Positions 15,794 through 25,053 of a stretch of DNA of 30,041 nucleotides are shown piece after piece (the first letter of the stretch is position 1; each line of letters starts with the position of its first letter). The stretch lies in assembly GCF_042434745.1 (NCBI RefSeq), contig NZ_JBHLSS010000069.1; one strand, written 5' to 3'. The position numbers and the translations under genes are program-made. The notes beneath the pieces were generated by a model. It did no database searches, had not been told where the DNA came from, and saw only the letters and a list, made by a program, of their open reading frames with translations. This DNA is from Azotobacter paspali. Its GTDB lineage: Bacteria; Pseudomonadota; Gammaproteobacteria; Pseudomonadales; Pseudomonadaceae.

Positions 15794-16903
15794 ATGCCGG
15801 AGCCGCGCCGTCGCGCGGCCGGCGCGCTGGGCATGGCCCTGCTGCTGGCGCTGACCGGCTGCGTCACGCAGCGCCCCGAGGAACCCCGCCCGGCCGAGGT
15901 GCGGGCACGGATCGTGCGTCTGATGCCGGCCGGGATCGCCGACCGCGAAGGCTGGGCGACCGACATCTACGCGGCACTCGCGGCGCAGAACATTTCTCCC
16001 AGTGCCGAGAACCTGTGCGCCGTGCTGGCGGTGACCGAGCAGGAGTCGACTTTCCAGGTCGACCCGCCGGTGCCCGGACTGGCCAAGATCACGCGCAAGG
16101 AGATCGACCGTCGCGCCGCCCAGTTGCACATACCGGAGTTCCTGCTGCGCGCCGCCCTGGGGCTCGATTCGTCCAATGGCAAGACCTACAGCGAGCGCCT
16201 GGGCGCCGTGCGTACCGAGAAGGAGTTAAGCGCGATCTTCGAGGACTTCATCGGTATGGTCCCGCTGGGCCGGCAGTTGTTCGGCAGCCTTAACCCGGTG
16301 CATACCGGTGGGCCGATGCAGGTCAGCATCGCCTTCGCCGAAAGCCAAGCGCGGGATTACCCCTATCCGCTCGAGGGCTCGATCCGCCACGAGGTGTTCA
16401 GCCGCCGCGGCGGCCTGTACTTCGGCATCGCCCACCTGCTGGGCTATCCCGCCAACTACGAGCGGCCGCTGTACCGCTTCGCCGACTTCAACGCCGGCTG
16501 GTACGCCAGTCGCAACGCCGCCTTCCAGAACGCCGTCAGCCGCGCCTCGGGCATCCCGCTGGAGCTCGACGGCGACCTCATCCGCCACGGCTCCTTCGCC
16601 CCTGGCGCCACCGAACTGGCCGTGCGCTCGCTAGGCAGGAAGCTGGACATGGGCAACAGCGCCATCCGCCGCGCCCTGGAACAGGGCGACCGCCTCGATT
16701 TCGAGGACACGGAACTCTACGAACGCGTGTTCGCACTGGCCGAGCGGATCGAGCGCCAGCCGCTGCCGCGCGCGGTGCTGCCGGGCATCAAGCTGCAAAG
16801 CCCGAAGATCACCCGCGACCTCACCACTGCCTGGTTCGCCAAGCGGGTCGACGAGCGCCACCGGCGCTGCATGGCGCGCGCCACGGGCGGCAAAGGGAAG
16901 TAG
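15794..16903 (+). CDS. DUF1615 family lipoprotein
   Basis: A 369-residue predicted lipoprotein of the DUF1615 family, whose function is unknown. The signal is MPEPRRR, a hydrophobic core and L-T-G-C, making Cys23 the lipidated residue. The body has EQESTFQVDPPVPGL and GPMQVSIAFAE, which resemble the Glu-Ser and GxMQ elements of lysozyme-like folds; this likeness is my inference. FADFNAGWYASRNAAFQ is a further conserved-looking block. I choose this ATG because it gives a signal peptide of normal length with GGGA (15785-15788) upstream; in-frame ATGs at 15749 and 15713 would put a polar extension before it. The gene converges on a decayed transporter gene 22 bases downstream. Confidence 0.85.
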   Translation: MPEPRRRAAGALGMALLLALTGCVTQRPEEPRPAEVRARIVRLMPAGIADREGWATDIYAALAAQNISPSAENLCAVLAVTEQESTFQVDPPVPGLAKITRKEIDRRAAQLHIPEFLLRAALGLDSSNGKTYSERLGAVRTEKELSAIFEDFIGMVPLGRQLFGSLNPVHTGGPMQVSIAFAESQARDYPYPLEGSIRHEVFSRRGGLYFGIAHLLGYPANYERPLYRFADFNAGWYASRNAAFQNAVSRASGIPLELDGDLIRHGSFAPGATELAVRSLGRKLDMGNSAIRRALEQGDRLDFEDTELYERVFALAERIERQPLPRAVLPGIKLQSPKITRDLTTAWFAKRVDERHRRCMARATGGKGK

Positions 16904-16925
16904 CGGCGCGGCGTCGCCGCACACC

Positions 16926-17832
16926 TCACGACAATTGGATCAGCGGTTCGTCCCCGGTCGCCAGCCGGCGCAGTTCGCGGGACTGACCGTCGCCGGGCTG
17001 CAGCACATTGCGCAGGCTCTAAACGATGCGGCTGACGTAGCCCAGGTCGTTCATCAGCGAGCCGGTCTGCAGGCCGTCCAGTTCGCGGCGGCGGGCGGCG
17101 GCGAACAGCCGGGCGCGGAACCGCGCGTCGAAGTCCGCCGCGCATTCGTCGAGCAGTTGCAGGCGCGCTTGCCATGCCTCGTCCGGCACCTCCAGGCGGC
17201 CGAATTCGCGCACCTCGCGCAGCATCGCCAGCAGTTGCCCGGCGAACCCGTCGAGCGGAACGCGGGTCATGTCCAGGGTTTCGCCGAAACTGGAAAAGCT
17301 CCCAAAAGCTCCCCTTGATCTGCTCGATGCCGATGAACAGCAAGCCGACGGCCAGCAGGATGCGCCCGGTCGCCCGGCTCTTCGGCCCGTCGAAACCGAT
17401 CAGCACGCCGAACACCAGTAGCGGCAGGGCCAGCGGTGCGAGGTCGAAGCCGTGCCCGGCCAGCGCCAGCAGCCAGATGCCGCTGGTACTGCCCAGGTTG
17501 ATACCGAAAAGAATGGCCAACCCTCCGGCCAGGGAAATCAGGCCGCCGCCGATGAAAACGACGGTCAGCAACGACACGAGAGTGCTGGACTGCAGCAGGA
17601 AGGTGCCGAAAACGCAGAACAGAAAACCCTTCAGCGGCGTGGCCATGCTGCGCCCGAGCAGTTCCTCCAGGCGGCCGCCGGCGAGCTGCTTGAGCCCTTC
17701 TTCCAGACACTGCATACCGAACAGAAAGAGCGCGAGCCCCGCGCACAAGCGCAGCCAGCCGGGACTGAGCCAGAAGGAATAGGCCAGACCAAAGCCGATT
17801 AGGAAAATCAGAAGGAATTTGAAACGACTCAA
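16926..17832 (-). pseudogene. Decayed Na/Pi cotransporter family gene
   Basis: The first 176 codons (17832 down to 17305) are an intact N-terminal half of a Na/Pi-cotransporter (NptA-like, PF02690) protein. They include several membrane segments, the QSSTLVSLLTVVFIGGG motif and GINLGSTSG. After EQIKGSF the frame is lost. A C-terminal PhoU-like remnant (ETLDMTRVPLDGF...SLMNDLGYVSRIV) resumes in a different frame at about 17290. It is then interrupted by an in-frame TAG at 17019-17021, after which SLRNVLQPGDGQSREL continues to a TGA at 16926-16928. Family members have a second QSS repeat and run to about 550 residues, so a large middle segment seems deleted. The active protein would have imported phosphate or exported it with sodium. 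Confidence 0.85.
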
Positions 17833-18086
17833 GGGCCAAAACTTCCCGTTGTCGCGCAGCGACTCGCCCCATCGGCGAGGACAGCAAGCCTATGCGGCCA
17901 TCGGCATGCCGGAAAACCTGGGCCGTTGCGACAAAGGCATGCCGGCGGCATTTTCAGTCCTGCCGGTAGCCGCCGGCGGTGCAGCCGAGGCAACGCACGA
18001 AGGCCTCCCACCTCGGCTCGACGAGCGGCGCGTGCCGAGGGGCACGAGATCGGCGATGTCCCAGCCGTTGGCGCAGGGGCCGAGCC

Positions 18087-18899
18087 TCAGCGCTGGCAGC
18101 GGCCGCAGTAGACGCTGGCGCGCTGGCCGAGGCGGACCTCGTGCAGGGTGCTACCGCAGACCTTGCAGAACTCGCCGCCGCGTCCGTAGACCAGCAGAGT
18201 CTGCTGGAAGTAGCCGGGCTTGCCGTCGCCGCCGACGAAATCGCGCAGGGTGGTGCCGCCGCACTCGATGGCCTGGGCGAGGATGCGCCGGATCTCTTCG
18301 GCTAGACGCCGGTAGCGCGCCCGCGAGACCGAGCCGGCGGCGCGGCGCGGGTCGATGCCGGCGGCGAACAGCGCCTCGCTGGCGTAGATGTTGCCCACCC
18401 CGACCACCACCGCGTTGTCCATGATGAACGGCTTGACCGCCACGCTCTTACCGCGCGACAGCCGGTACAGGCGCTCGCCGTCGAAGTCCTCGCCCAGCGG
18501 CTCCGGGCCGAGCCGGCGCAGCAGCTCGTGCTCCAGCGGGTCGGCGCTCCACAGCAGCGCGCCGAAGCGCCGCGGGTCGGTGTAGCGCAGCGCCAGTCCC
18601 GACTCCAGCAGGATGTCGACGTGCTCGTGCCTGGCCGCCGGCAACCCGGCCTCGACCAGACGCAGGCTGCCGGACATGCCCAGGTGGCCGATCAGGGTGC
18701 CCGCTTCGGCGCGGATCAGGAGGTACTTGGCGCGGCGCTCCACCGCCTCGATGCGCTGACCGGACAGGCGCACGTCGAGATCCTCGGGGATCGGCCAGCG
18801 CAGCCGGCGCTCGCGGACGACGACCCGCTCGACGCGCCGGCCGACGAGGTGCGGAGCGATGCCGCGGCGGGTGGTTTCAACTTCGGGCAATTCGGGCAT
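18087..18899 (-). CDS. mutM: Formamidopyrimidine-DNA glycosylase
   Basis: MutM (Fpg) removes 8-oxoguanine and ring-opened purines from DNA and cuts the abasic site. The 270-residue protein begins MPELPEVETTRRG, with Pro2 (catalytic amine after Met removal), Glu3 and Lys58 (RRAKYLL) all present. The C-terminal zinc finger is CKVCGSTL...VYCGRC, four cysteines. I start at this ATG because Pro must be residue 2; an in-frame upstream start at 18935 would bury it. It lies divergent from pfpI, 164 bases away. Downstream, 17833-18086 holds no gene I can support. Confidence 0.97.
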   Translation of the reverse strand: MPELPEVETTRRGIAPHLVGRRVERVVVRERRLRWPIPEDLDVRLSGQRIEAVERRAKYLLIRAEAGTLIGHLGMSGSLRLVEAGLPAARHEHVDILLESGLALRYTDPRRFGALLWSADPLEHELLRRLGPEPLGEDFDGERLYRLSRGKSVAVKPFIMDNAVVVGVGNIYASEALFAAGIDPRRAAGSVSRARYRRLAEEIRRILAQAIECGGTTLRDFVGGDGKPGYFQQTLLVYGRGGEFCKVCGSTLHEVRLGQRASVYCGRCQR

Positions 18900-18930
18900 G
18901 GCGGCACGGGACGGAAACGAGCGGGCACCG

Positions 18931-18958
18931 ACCATAGCAGGAAGGCCGTGGCGCGCAA
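18931..18958 (-). promoter_or_regulatory. Possible mutM promoter
   Basis: On the minus strand TTGCGC (18958-18953) and TATGGT (18936-18931) are 16 bases apart, about 30 bases before the mutM start. It is a moderate match to sigma70 hexamers. Confidence 0.45.
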
Positions 18959-19063
18959 ATCCCGTTTGCCGACGAGGGGCAGAACTTTGCCCGCGGGGAG
19001 GGTCGGATTCCTTATGAACCCCGCGCCCGCAGGCGCTCCACCCAGCACTTTGGAGGTTCCGCG

Positions 19064-19624
19064 ATGACGCAATCCCTAAAAGGCAAACGCGTGGCTTTCC
19101 TGGTGACCGACGGCTTCGAGCAGGTCGAACTCACCGGCCCCAAAGAAGCCCTCGAAAAGGCCGGCGCCCGAACTCTGATCGCCGCGGCCAAGCCGGGCCA
19201 GGTGACCGGCTGGAAGCACACCACGCCCGCCGACCGCTTCCCGGTCGAGCACAGCTTCGACACCCTGCGCATCGAGGACTGCGACGCGTTGGTGCTGCCG
19301 GGGGGCGTGGTCAACGGCGACAACATCCGCCTGGACGAGATGGCCCAGGAACTGGTGCGCAATGCGGCACGCGCTGACAAGCCCATCGCCGCGATCTGCC
19401 ACGGCGGCTGGCTGCTAATCTCCGCCGACCTGGTCAAGGGCAAGACCTTGACCAGTTGGCCGTCGCTGCGGGACGACCTGCAGAATGCCGGCGCCAAGTG
19501 GGTGGACCAGCCGGTGGTGGTCGACGGCCACCTGATCACCAGCCGCCGGCCCGACGACATCCCGGCCTTCAGCCAAGCCCTGATCGAGATGCTGGGCGGC
19601 AAGACCGCGCAGTCGGCCGCCTGA
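19064..19624 (+). CDS. pfpI: PfpI/DJ-1 family protein (type 1 amidotransferase-like)
   Basis: A 186-residue cytosolic protein of the DJ-1/PfpI superfamily, whose members are reported as proteases, chaperones or glyoxalase/deglycase enzymes acting on damaged proteins. The nucleophile elbow AICHGGWLL contains the catalytic Cys-His pair; the upstream Glu of the family is likely in DGFEQVELTGP, and LPGGVVNGD is also conserved. GGAGG (19052-19056) lies seven bases before the ATG. I recall pfpI next to mutM in P. aeruginosa, where it is linked to stress resistance. A hairpin follows the stop codon. Confidence 0.93.
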   Translation: MTQSLKGKRVAFLVTDGFEQVELTGPKEALEKAGARTLIAAAKPGQVTGWKHTTPADRFPVEHSFDTLRIEDCDALVLPGGVVNGDNIRLDEMAQELVRNAARADKPIAAICHGGWLLISADLVKGKTLTSWPSLRDDLQNAGAKWVDQPVVVDGHLITSRRPDDIPAFSQALIEMLGGKTAQSAA

Positions 19625-19633
19625 CGCGTCACC

Positions 19634-19663
19634 GGGCTCCTGGGCGAATGCCGGGAGCCCTTT
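19634..19663 (+). terminator. Probable terminator of pfpI
   Basis: GGGCTCC (19634-19640) pairs with GGAGCCC (19654-19660) ten bases after the pfpI stop codon, followed by TTTCGTC. The T-run is short, so termination may be partial. Confidence 0.55.
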
Positions 19664-19739
19664 CGTCGGCAGCCGCTCAAGGACGCCGGACGACAGCCGA
19701 TCTAAGGGCGCCCTCAATCCGTGCAGGAAATCCCTCCCA

Positions 19740-21305
19740 ATGCTATCCCACCGCTCCATCGGTGCCCGCCTGGGCATCGCCTTCGGTATCCTCGTTCTAC
19801 TGCTCGTCTCGGCCATCGCCGTCGCCCTGTCCGGCTTGAACGGCCTGCGCGACGCGGCCGAGACGCTCGACCACAATGCCGGACTGGCGCTGAACGCCGC
19901 CCAGGTGCGCCTGCTGGCCCTGGAGGAACGACGCTTCGAAAAGGACCTGTTCATCAACCTGCACGATGCGGAAAAAGTGCAGTCCTACAAGGAGCGCTGG
20001 GACGCGATCCTGCGCGAGCTGCAGGAAACCCTGCGGGCCGGCCGTGCCCAGGCGCCCGACGCGCAGCGCCTGTACGAGGCCTCGGCCAAGGCGCTGGAGG
20101 GCTATGCCGGAGGCCTTGACGCGGTCTACCGGCGCCTTCGCGCGGGCGAGTTCGCCGACACGGCGGCCGCCGACGCCGCCATAGGCCGCTACAAGAACGA
20201 GATCTACCAGCTCGACGAGAGCGCCGCGGCGCTCGACCGCCAGGCCGCCGAGCGCATGACGCAGGTCCGGCGCCAGGTCGCCGAGCGCCTCGGCGACGCC
20301 CTCGCCCGCCTGTTCGGCTTCGCCGCCCTGGCCCTGCTGATCGCCGTGTTCATGGCCCTGTACATCACCCGCAGCATCACCGCCCCCCTGCAGCGGGCGC
20401 TGACAGCGACCCGCCGGCTGGCCGAGGGCGATCTGACTCAGGACCTCGCCGGCCACGGCCGCGACGAAACCGGCCAGTTGCTCGATGCCATGGACGAAAC
20501 CAACTACCGGCTTTCCGAGCTGGTCGGCTCCCTGCGCAGCGACAGCGAAAACGTTCGTGGCCACGCCCGCGAGGTTCTCCGGGGCAGCCGGGATCTGGCC
20601 TCGCGCACCGAGGAACAGGCCAGCGCCCTGCAACAGACGGCGGCCAGCATGGAGCAAATCAGCACCATCACGCAGCAGACTGGCGAGGCTACCGAGCAGG
20701 CCGACCGGCTCGCCGCGAGCGCCGCCCGCGCGGCGCAGAACGGCGGCCAAGATGTGGAGCGGAGCATCTTGCTGATGCGCGAGCTGGCCGACAGCTCGAA
20801 ACGGATCGACGCCATCATCGGCGTCATCGACTCGATCACCTTCCAGACCAACCTCCTCGCCCTCAACGCCTCGGTCGAGGCGGCACGCGCCGGCGAGCAG
20901 GGCCGCGGCTTCGCCGTGGTGGCCTCCGAAGTGCGCAACCTGGCCAGCCGCAGCGCCATTTCCGCCCAGGAAATCCGCGCCCTGATCGAGGCCATCAGCG
21001 AGAAGATCGGCGAAGGCGCCCGCCAGGCCGAGTACAGCGGACAGAGCATCCGCGAGACGGTAGAAGCCATTCACCGACTGGCCGCCCTGATGCGGGACAT
21101 CTCCGCCGCCAGCCGCGAGCAGCGCAACGGCTTCGGCCAGATCAACAGCGCCATCGGCCAGATAGACAGCACTACCCAGCGCAACGCCACGCTGGTGGAA
21201 CAGTCCCGCGCCGCGGCCGCCGCCCTGGAGGAGCAGGCGGCGAAGATGCAGCAACGGGTGGCCGTCTTCAGGACGCGCGAAGACCGCACGCCGGCGAAAG
21301 CCTGA
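19740..21305 (+). CDS. Methyl-accepting chemotaxis protein
   Basis: A 521-residue inner-membrane chemoreceptor. TM1 spans about residues 9-31 and TM2 about 191-210; between them is a periplasmic helical sensor of about 160 residues that looks like a four-helix bundle with no ligand motif I can name. A HAMP domain (about 211-263) follows. The cytoplasmic coiled coil has the highly conserved hairpin tip NASVEAARAGEQGRGFAVVASEVRNLA (about 376-402), which binds CheW and CheA. The C-terminus ends in TPAKA without a CheR/CheB pentapeptide tether. The start ATG has only AGGA 11 bases upstream. No other chemotaxis gene is nearby, so this is an orphan receptor feeding a pathway encoded elsewhere. Confidence 0.93.
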   Translation: MLSHRSIGARLGIAFGILVLLLVSAIAVALSGLNGLRDAAETLDHNAGLALNAAQVRLLALEERRFEKDLFINLHDAEKVQSYKERWDAILRELQETLRAGRAQAPDAQRLYEASAKALEGYAGGLDAVYRRLRAGEFADTAAADAAIGRYKNEIYQLDESAAALDRQAAERMTQVRRQVAERLGDALARLFGFAALALLIAVFMALYITRSITAPLQRALTATRRLAEGDLTQDLAGHGRDETGQLLDAMDETNYRLSELVGSLRSDSENVRGHAREVLRGSRDLASRTEEQASALQQTAASMEQISTITQQTGEATEQADRLAASAARAAQNGGQDVERSILLMRELADSSKRIDAIIGVIDSITFQTNLLALNASVEAARAGEQGRGFAVVASEVRNLASRSAISAQEIRALIEAISEKIGEGARQAEYSGQSIRETVEAIHRLAALMRDISAASREQRNGFGQINSAIGQIDSTTQRNATLVEQSRAAAAALEEQAAKMQQRVAVFRTREDRTPAKA

Positions 21306-21338
21306 AGCGCCCAGGTGCGACGCGGGGGGCCAGCTGGC

Positions 21339-21344
21339 TAAAAT
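21339..21344 (+). promoter_or_regulatory. Possible -10 hexamer of the ABC exporter operon
   Basis: TAAAAT stands out in a G+C-rich gap 30 bases before the GTG start. TGCGAC at 21316-21321 is 17 bases upstream but a poor -35. Confidence 0.4.
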
Positions 21345-21373
21345 CGGCGCACGCCAATCACCGGGAGATTCGT

Positions 21374-22296
21374 GTGCAGCCAGCCATTGCCATCCATGGC
21401 CTGTCCAAGACCTACGCCTCGGGGCTCACCGCGCTACGCGACGTGAACCTGGAAATCCGCCGGGGCGAAATCTTCGCCCTGCTGGGTCCCAACGGCGCGG
21501 GCAAGACCACCCTGATCAGCATCATCTGCGGCATCGTCACTCCCGGCGAGGGTCGGGTCCTGGCCGACGGCCACGACATAATCGCTGACTACCGCGCGGC
21601 GCGCGCCGGGATCGGTCTGGTGCCCCAGGAGCTGTCCACCGACGCCTTCGAGAACGTCTGGGACACCGTCACCTTCAGTCGCGGCCTGTTCGGCAAGCGG
21701 GCTGACCCCGCCTACATCGAGAAGCTGCTGCGCGAGCTGTCCCTGTGGGACAAGAGGGACAGCCGCATCATGGCCCTCTCGGGTGGCATGAAGCGCCGCG
21801 TGATGATCGCCAAGGCGCTGTCCCACGAGCCGCGAATCCTCTTTCTCGACGAACCCACCGCCGGGGTGGACGTGGAGCTGCGGCGCGGCATGTGGGACAT
21901 GATGCGGCGCCTGCGTGACAACGGCGTCACCATCGTCCTGACCACCCATTACATCGAGGAGGCCCAGGAGATGGCCGACCGCATCGGCGTAATCCGCCAG
22001 GGCGAAATCATCCTGGTGGAAGAGAAGAACGCGCTGATGGCCAAGCTCGGCAAGCGCCAGCTCACCCTGACCCTGAACGCGCCGCTGGCGCGGATTCCGC
22101 GGATGCTGCAAGACTACCGCCTGGAGCTGTCGGAAGACGGCGGCCGGCTGATCTATACCTACGACAACCGGGAGCACGGCGACGACATCGCTCGTCTGCT
22201 GCAACGGCTGGGCGAGGCCGGCATCGAATTCAAAGACCTGAGTTCCTCGGAAAGCTCCCTCGAAGACATCTTCGTCAGCCTGGTGCACTCGCCCTC

Positions 22297-22300
<4 letters not shown>
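21374..22300 (+). CDS. ABC-2 type exporter, ATP-binding protein (YadG-like)
   Basis: The 308-residue cytoplasmic ATPase powers the membrane protein encoded next. Walker A is GPNGAGKTT (near residue 38), the signature is LSGGMKRR, Walker B is ILFLDEPTAGVD, and the switch His is in TTHYIEEA. After the ATPase core (to about residue 225) comes a C-terminal extension, as in YadG of E. coli, which has the same length. The start is a GTG with GGGAG (21363-21367) six bases upstream. It overlaps the permease gene by ATGA, so the two are coupled. The exported substrate of YadGH-type systems is not established. Confidence 0.94.
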
Positions 22301-23054
<754 letters not shown>

Positions 23055-23058
<4 letters not shown>

Positions 23059-23082
23059 AGCGGGGCCGCCCTCCGCTATACT
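23055..23082 (+). promoter_or_regulatory. Possible rlmI promoter
   Basis: TATACT (23077-23082) lies 25 bases before the rlmI start, with CTGAAG (23055-23060) 16 bases upstream overlapping the end of the permease gene. The -10 is good and the -35 weak. Confidence 0.45.
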
Positions 23083-23106
23083 CCGCGCTTTTTGCGAGAG
23101 AGCCCC

Positions 23107-24300
23107 ATGTCCCTGCCCAGCCTGCGACTGAAAGCCAACGCCGAGCGCCGTCTGCGCGCTGGCCACCTGTGGGTCTACAGCAACGAGGTGGACGTGCTCG
23201 CCACCCCGCTGACCGCCTTCCAGGCTGGTGACCAGGCGATCCTCGAGGCGGCCGGCGGCAAGGCCCTCGGTATCGTCGCGCTGTCGCCGAACAACCTGAT
23301 CTGCGCGCGGCTGATCTCCCGCGATCTCAAGCATGCGCTGGACAAGTCGCTGCTGGTGCATCGCCTGAACGTCGCCCTGTCGCTGCGCGAACGGCTGTTC
23401 GACGCGCCCTGCTACCGCCTGGCCTACGGCGATTCCGACCTACTGCCCGGCCTGGTGGTCGACCGCTTCGGCGACCATCTGGTGGTGCAGCTCGCCTCCG
23501 CCGCCATGGAGCGCCACAAGGACGCCGTGATCGAGGCGCTGGTGCAGGTGCTCAAGCCGCGCGGCATTCTGCTCAAGAACGACTCCAGCGCCCGCGACGC
23601 CGAAGGGCTGGAACGCTACGTCGAGACTGCCTTCGGCGTGGTGCCGGAATGGGTGGCGCTGGAAGAGAACGGCGTGAAATTCGAGGCACCGGTGCAGGGC
23701 GGCCAGAAGACCGGCTGGTTCTACGACCACCGCCTGAACCGCGCGCGCCTGGCGCCCTACGTCAAGGGCAAGCGGGTGCTCGACCTGTTCAGCTACGTCG
23801 GCGGCTGGGGCGTGCAGGCCGCGGCGTTCGGCGCGACCGAAGTAATGTGCGTGGACGGATCGGCGCTGGCGCTGGACGGCGTCGAGCGCAACGCCGCGCT
23901 CAACGGCGTGGCCGAGAAGATGGCCTGCGTCGAGGGCGATGTGTTCGAGGCGCTTAAGGAACTGAAGGCCGCCGAGGAACGCTTCGACGTGGTGATCGCC
24001 GACCCGCCGGCGTTTATCAAGCGCAAGAAAGACCTGAAGAACGGCGAGGCCGCCTACCGCCGCCTCAACGAGGCGGCCATGCGCCTGCTGAACAAGGACG
24101 GCATCCTGGTCAGCGCCTCCTGCTCCATGCACCTGCCGGAGGACGACCTGCAGAATATCCTCCTCTCCAGCGCCCGCCACCTCGACCGCCACATCCAACT
24201 GCTCGAACGCGGCGGCCAGGGCCCCGACCACCCGGTCCACCCGGCCATCGCCGAGACCCGCTATATCAAGAGCCTGACCTGCCGGATTCTGCCGAGCTGA
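23107..24300 (+). CDS. rlmI: 23S rRNA (cytosine1962-C5)-methyltransferase
   Basis: RlmI adds a methyl group to C1962 of 23S rRNA using S-adenosylmethionine. The 397-residue protein has an N-terminal PUA-like RNA-binding domain (about 1-75, with RLRAGHLWVYSNEV), a central EEHEE-like linker containing LAYGDSDLLPGLVVDRFG, and a Rossmann methyltransferase domain. That domain shows RVLDLFSYVGGWGVQAA (SAM), VIADPPAFIKRKKD, and the catalytic cysteine in VSASCSMHL. I start at the ATG giving MSLPSLRLKA, with GAGAGAG (23096-23102) upstream; an in-frame ATG five codons earlier sits inside that purine-rich site. Confidence 0.93.
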   Translation: MSLPSLRLKANAERRLRAGHLWVYSNEVDVLATPLTAFQAGDQAILEAAGGKALGIVALSPNNLICARLISRDLKHALDKSLLVHRLNVALSLRERLFDAPCYRLAYGDSDLLPGLVVDRFGDHLVVQLASAAMERHKDAVIEALVQVLKPRGILLKNDSSARDAEGLERYVETAFGVVPEWVALEENGVKFEAPVQGGQKTGWFYDHRLNRARLAPYVKGKRVLDLFSYVGGWGVQAAAFGATEVMCVDGSALALDGVERNAALNGVAEKMACVEGDVFEALKELKAAEERFDVVIADPPAFIKRKKDLKNGEAAYRRLNEAAMRLLNKDGILVSASCSMHLPEDDLQNILLSSARHLDRHIQLLERGGQGPDHPVHPAIAETRYIKSLTCRILPS

Positions 24301-24313
24301 GGCAGCTCCGTCC

Positions 24314-24347
24314 GTAGGGTGGAAAACTCGCGCAGCGATTTTCCACC
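24314..24347. repeat. Second copy of the GTAGGGTGGAAAA hairpin repeat
   Basis: GGTGGAAAA (24318-24326) pairs with TTTTCCACC (24339-24347), and the stem continues inward with TCGC/GCGA. It matches the unit at 2158-2191 except for a few bases, and likewise sits just after a gene end (rlmI), where it may act as a transcript-end hairpin. From 24351 to 24580 I see no gene or other clear signal. Confidence 0.75.
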
Positions 24348-24589
24348 GCCGGCGCGGCGGTTAGGGATGGAAACAAGGCTTTATCCTGGGCCGAGCGGGG
24401 ATGCGGGGCATGGGCGAATAGCTGAGGACAGTGCCACAAACCGGCCGGTCATGGCAGACAGAGCGGCCAGATACAACCGTCGTGGAACCAAAGCTATGTG
24501 GATGCCCCATGTTTAATGCTGCCGTCTGAATCGACCATGATTGCGCGTTGACGTTCAGAGTCCTTGGGGGGTTGCCTGGAGCTAAACTG

Positions 24590-24635
24590 AATCTGCAGAT
24601 TAAGATATGCTAGATTTGCATCTAAGGATGCATAT
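24590..24635. promoter_or_regulatory. Nested palindromes, probable antitoxin operator
   Basis: Several overlapping palindromes lie just before the antitoxin gene: AATCTGCAGATT (24590-24601, perfect), TAGAT-N4-ATCTA (24611-24624), TGCATC-TAAG-GATGCA (24617-24632), and wider arms ATATGC/GCATAT (24605-24610 and 24630-24635). Type II antitoxins usually bind such sites and repress their own operon. I could not place a convincing -35/-10 pair. Confidence 0.5.
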
Positions 24636-24648
24636 TGAGGTGCTCGCG

Positions 24649-25053
24649 ATGACAGTAACTATCCAGGCCCAGGACTTTTCGAAAAGCCAATGCGTGGCTG
24701 GCCTGCGCGCGGCGCTGAACATCCTAGACAAATGGAAGGCTTCCTGCGAACAGGCTTGCCGGATCTTGCGCATTTCGCGCAGCACCTACACCCGGGCCAG
24801 GCAATGCGATTCGGCGTGGACGGTAAGCTTGGACTCCGATCAGATGCAGCGCATCAGCATCGTGCTGAATATCCACGCGGCGCTGCGCCTCGTGTTCGAC
24901 AACCCCGAAAATGTCTATGGCTTCCCCTCGATGGAGAACCGCAACGAGTTCTTCAACGGGCGCGCGCCGCTCGACGTCATGGCCCAGGGCGACATGATCT
25001 CGCTGTACGAGACGTTCCGACGGATCGATACGCTGCGAGGTGCCCAGTGGTAA
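24649..25053 (+). CDS. Xre/MbcA/ParS-type antitoxin of RES toxin
   Basis: A 134-residue DNA-binding antitoxin paired with the RES toxin that follows. An N-terminal helix-turn-helix segment (AGLRAALNILDKWKASCEQACRILRISRSTY, about residues 17-47) is followed by a C-terminal toxin-binding (DUF2384) domain with RISIVLNIHAALRLVFDNPENVYGF and NRNEFFNGRAPLDVMAQGD, the latter being the typical signature. I choose the ATG at 24649 because GAGG (24637-24640) lies eight bases upstream; in-frame ATGs at 24628 and 24607 would run through the palindromes. The stop codon TAA overlaps the toxin's reading frame. It probably represses its own promoter with the toxin as co-repressor. Confidence 0.88.
   Translation: MTVTIQAQDFSKSQCVAGLRAALNILDKWKASCEQACRILRISRSTYTRARQCDSAWTVSLDSDQMQRISIVLNIHAALRLVFDNPENVYGFPSMENRNEFFNGRAPLDVMAQGDMISLYETFRRIDTLRGAQW

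Noticed and set aside
16717..16925. Continuation of the Na/Pi cotransporter frame into the DUF1615 gene
   Set aside because: After codon 176 this frame no longer resembles the family. The real remnant lies in another frame and stops at 16926.
17960..18060. Minus-strand C-terminal remnant ending APLVEPRWEAFVRCLGC...YRQD
   Set aside because: A short open stretch downstream of mutM reads like a protein end, but I could not match it to a family or find its upstream part.
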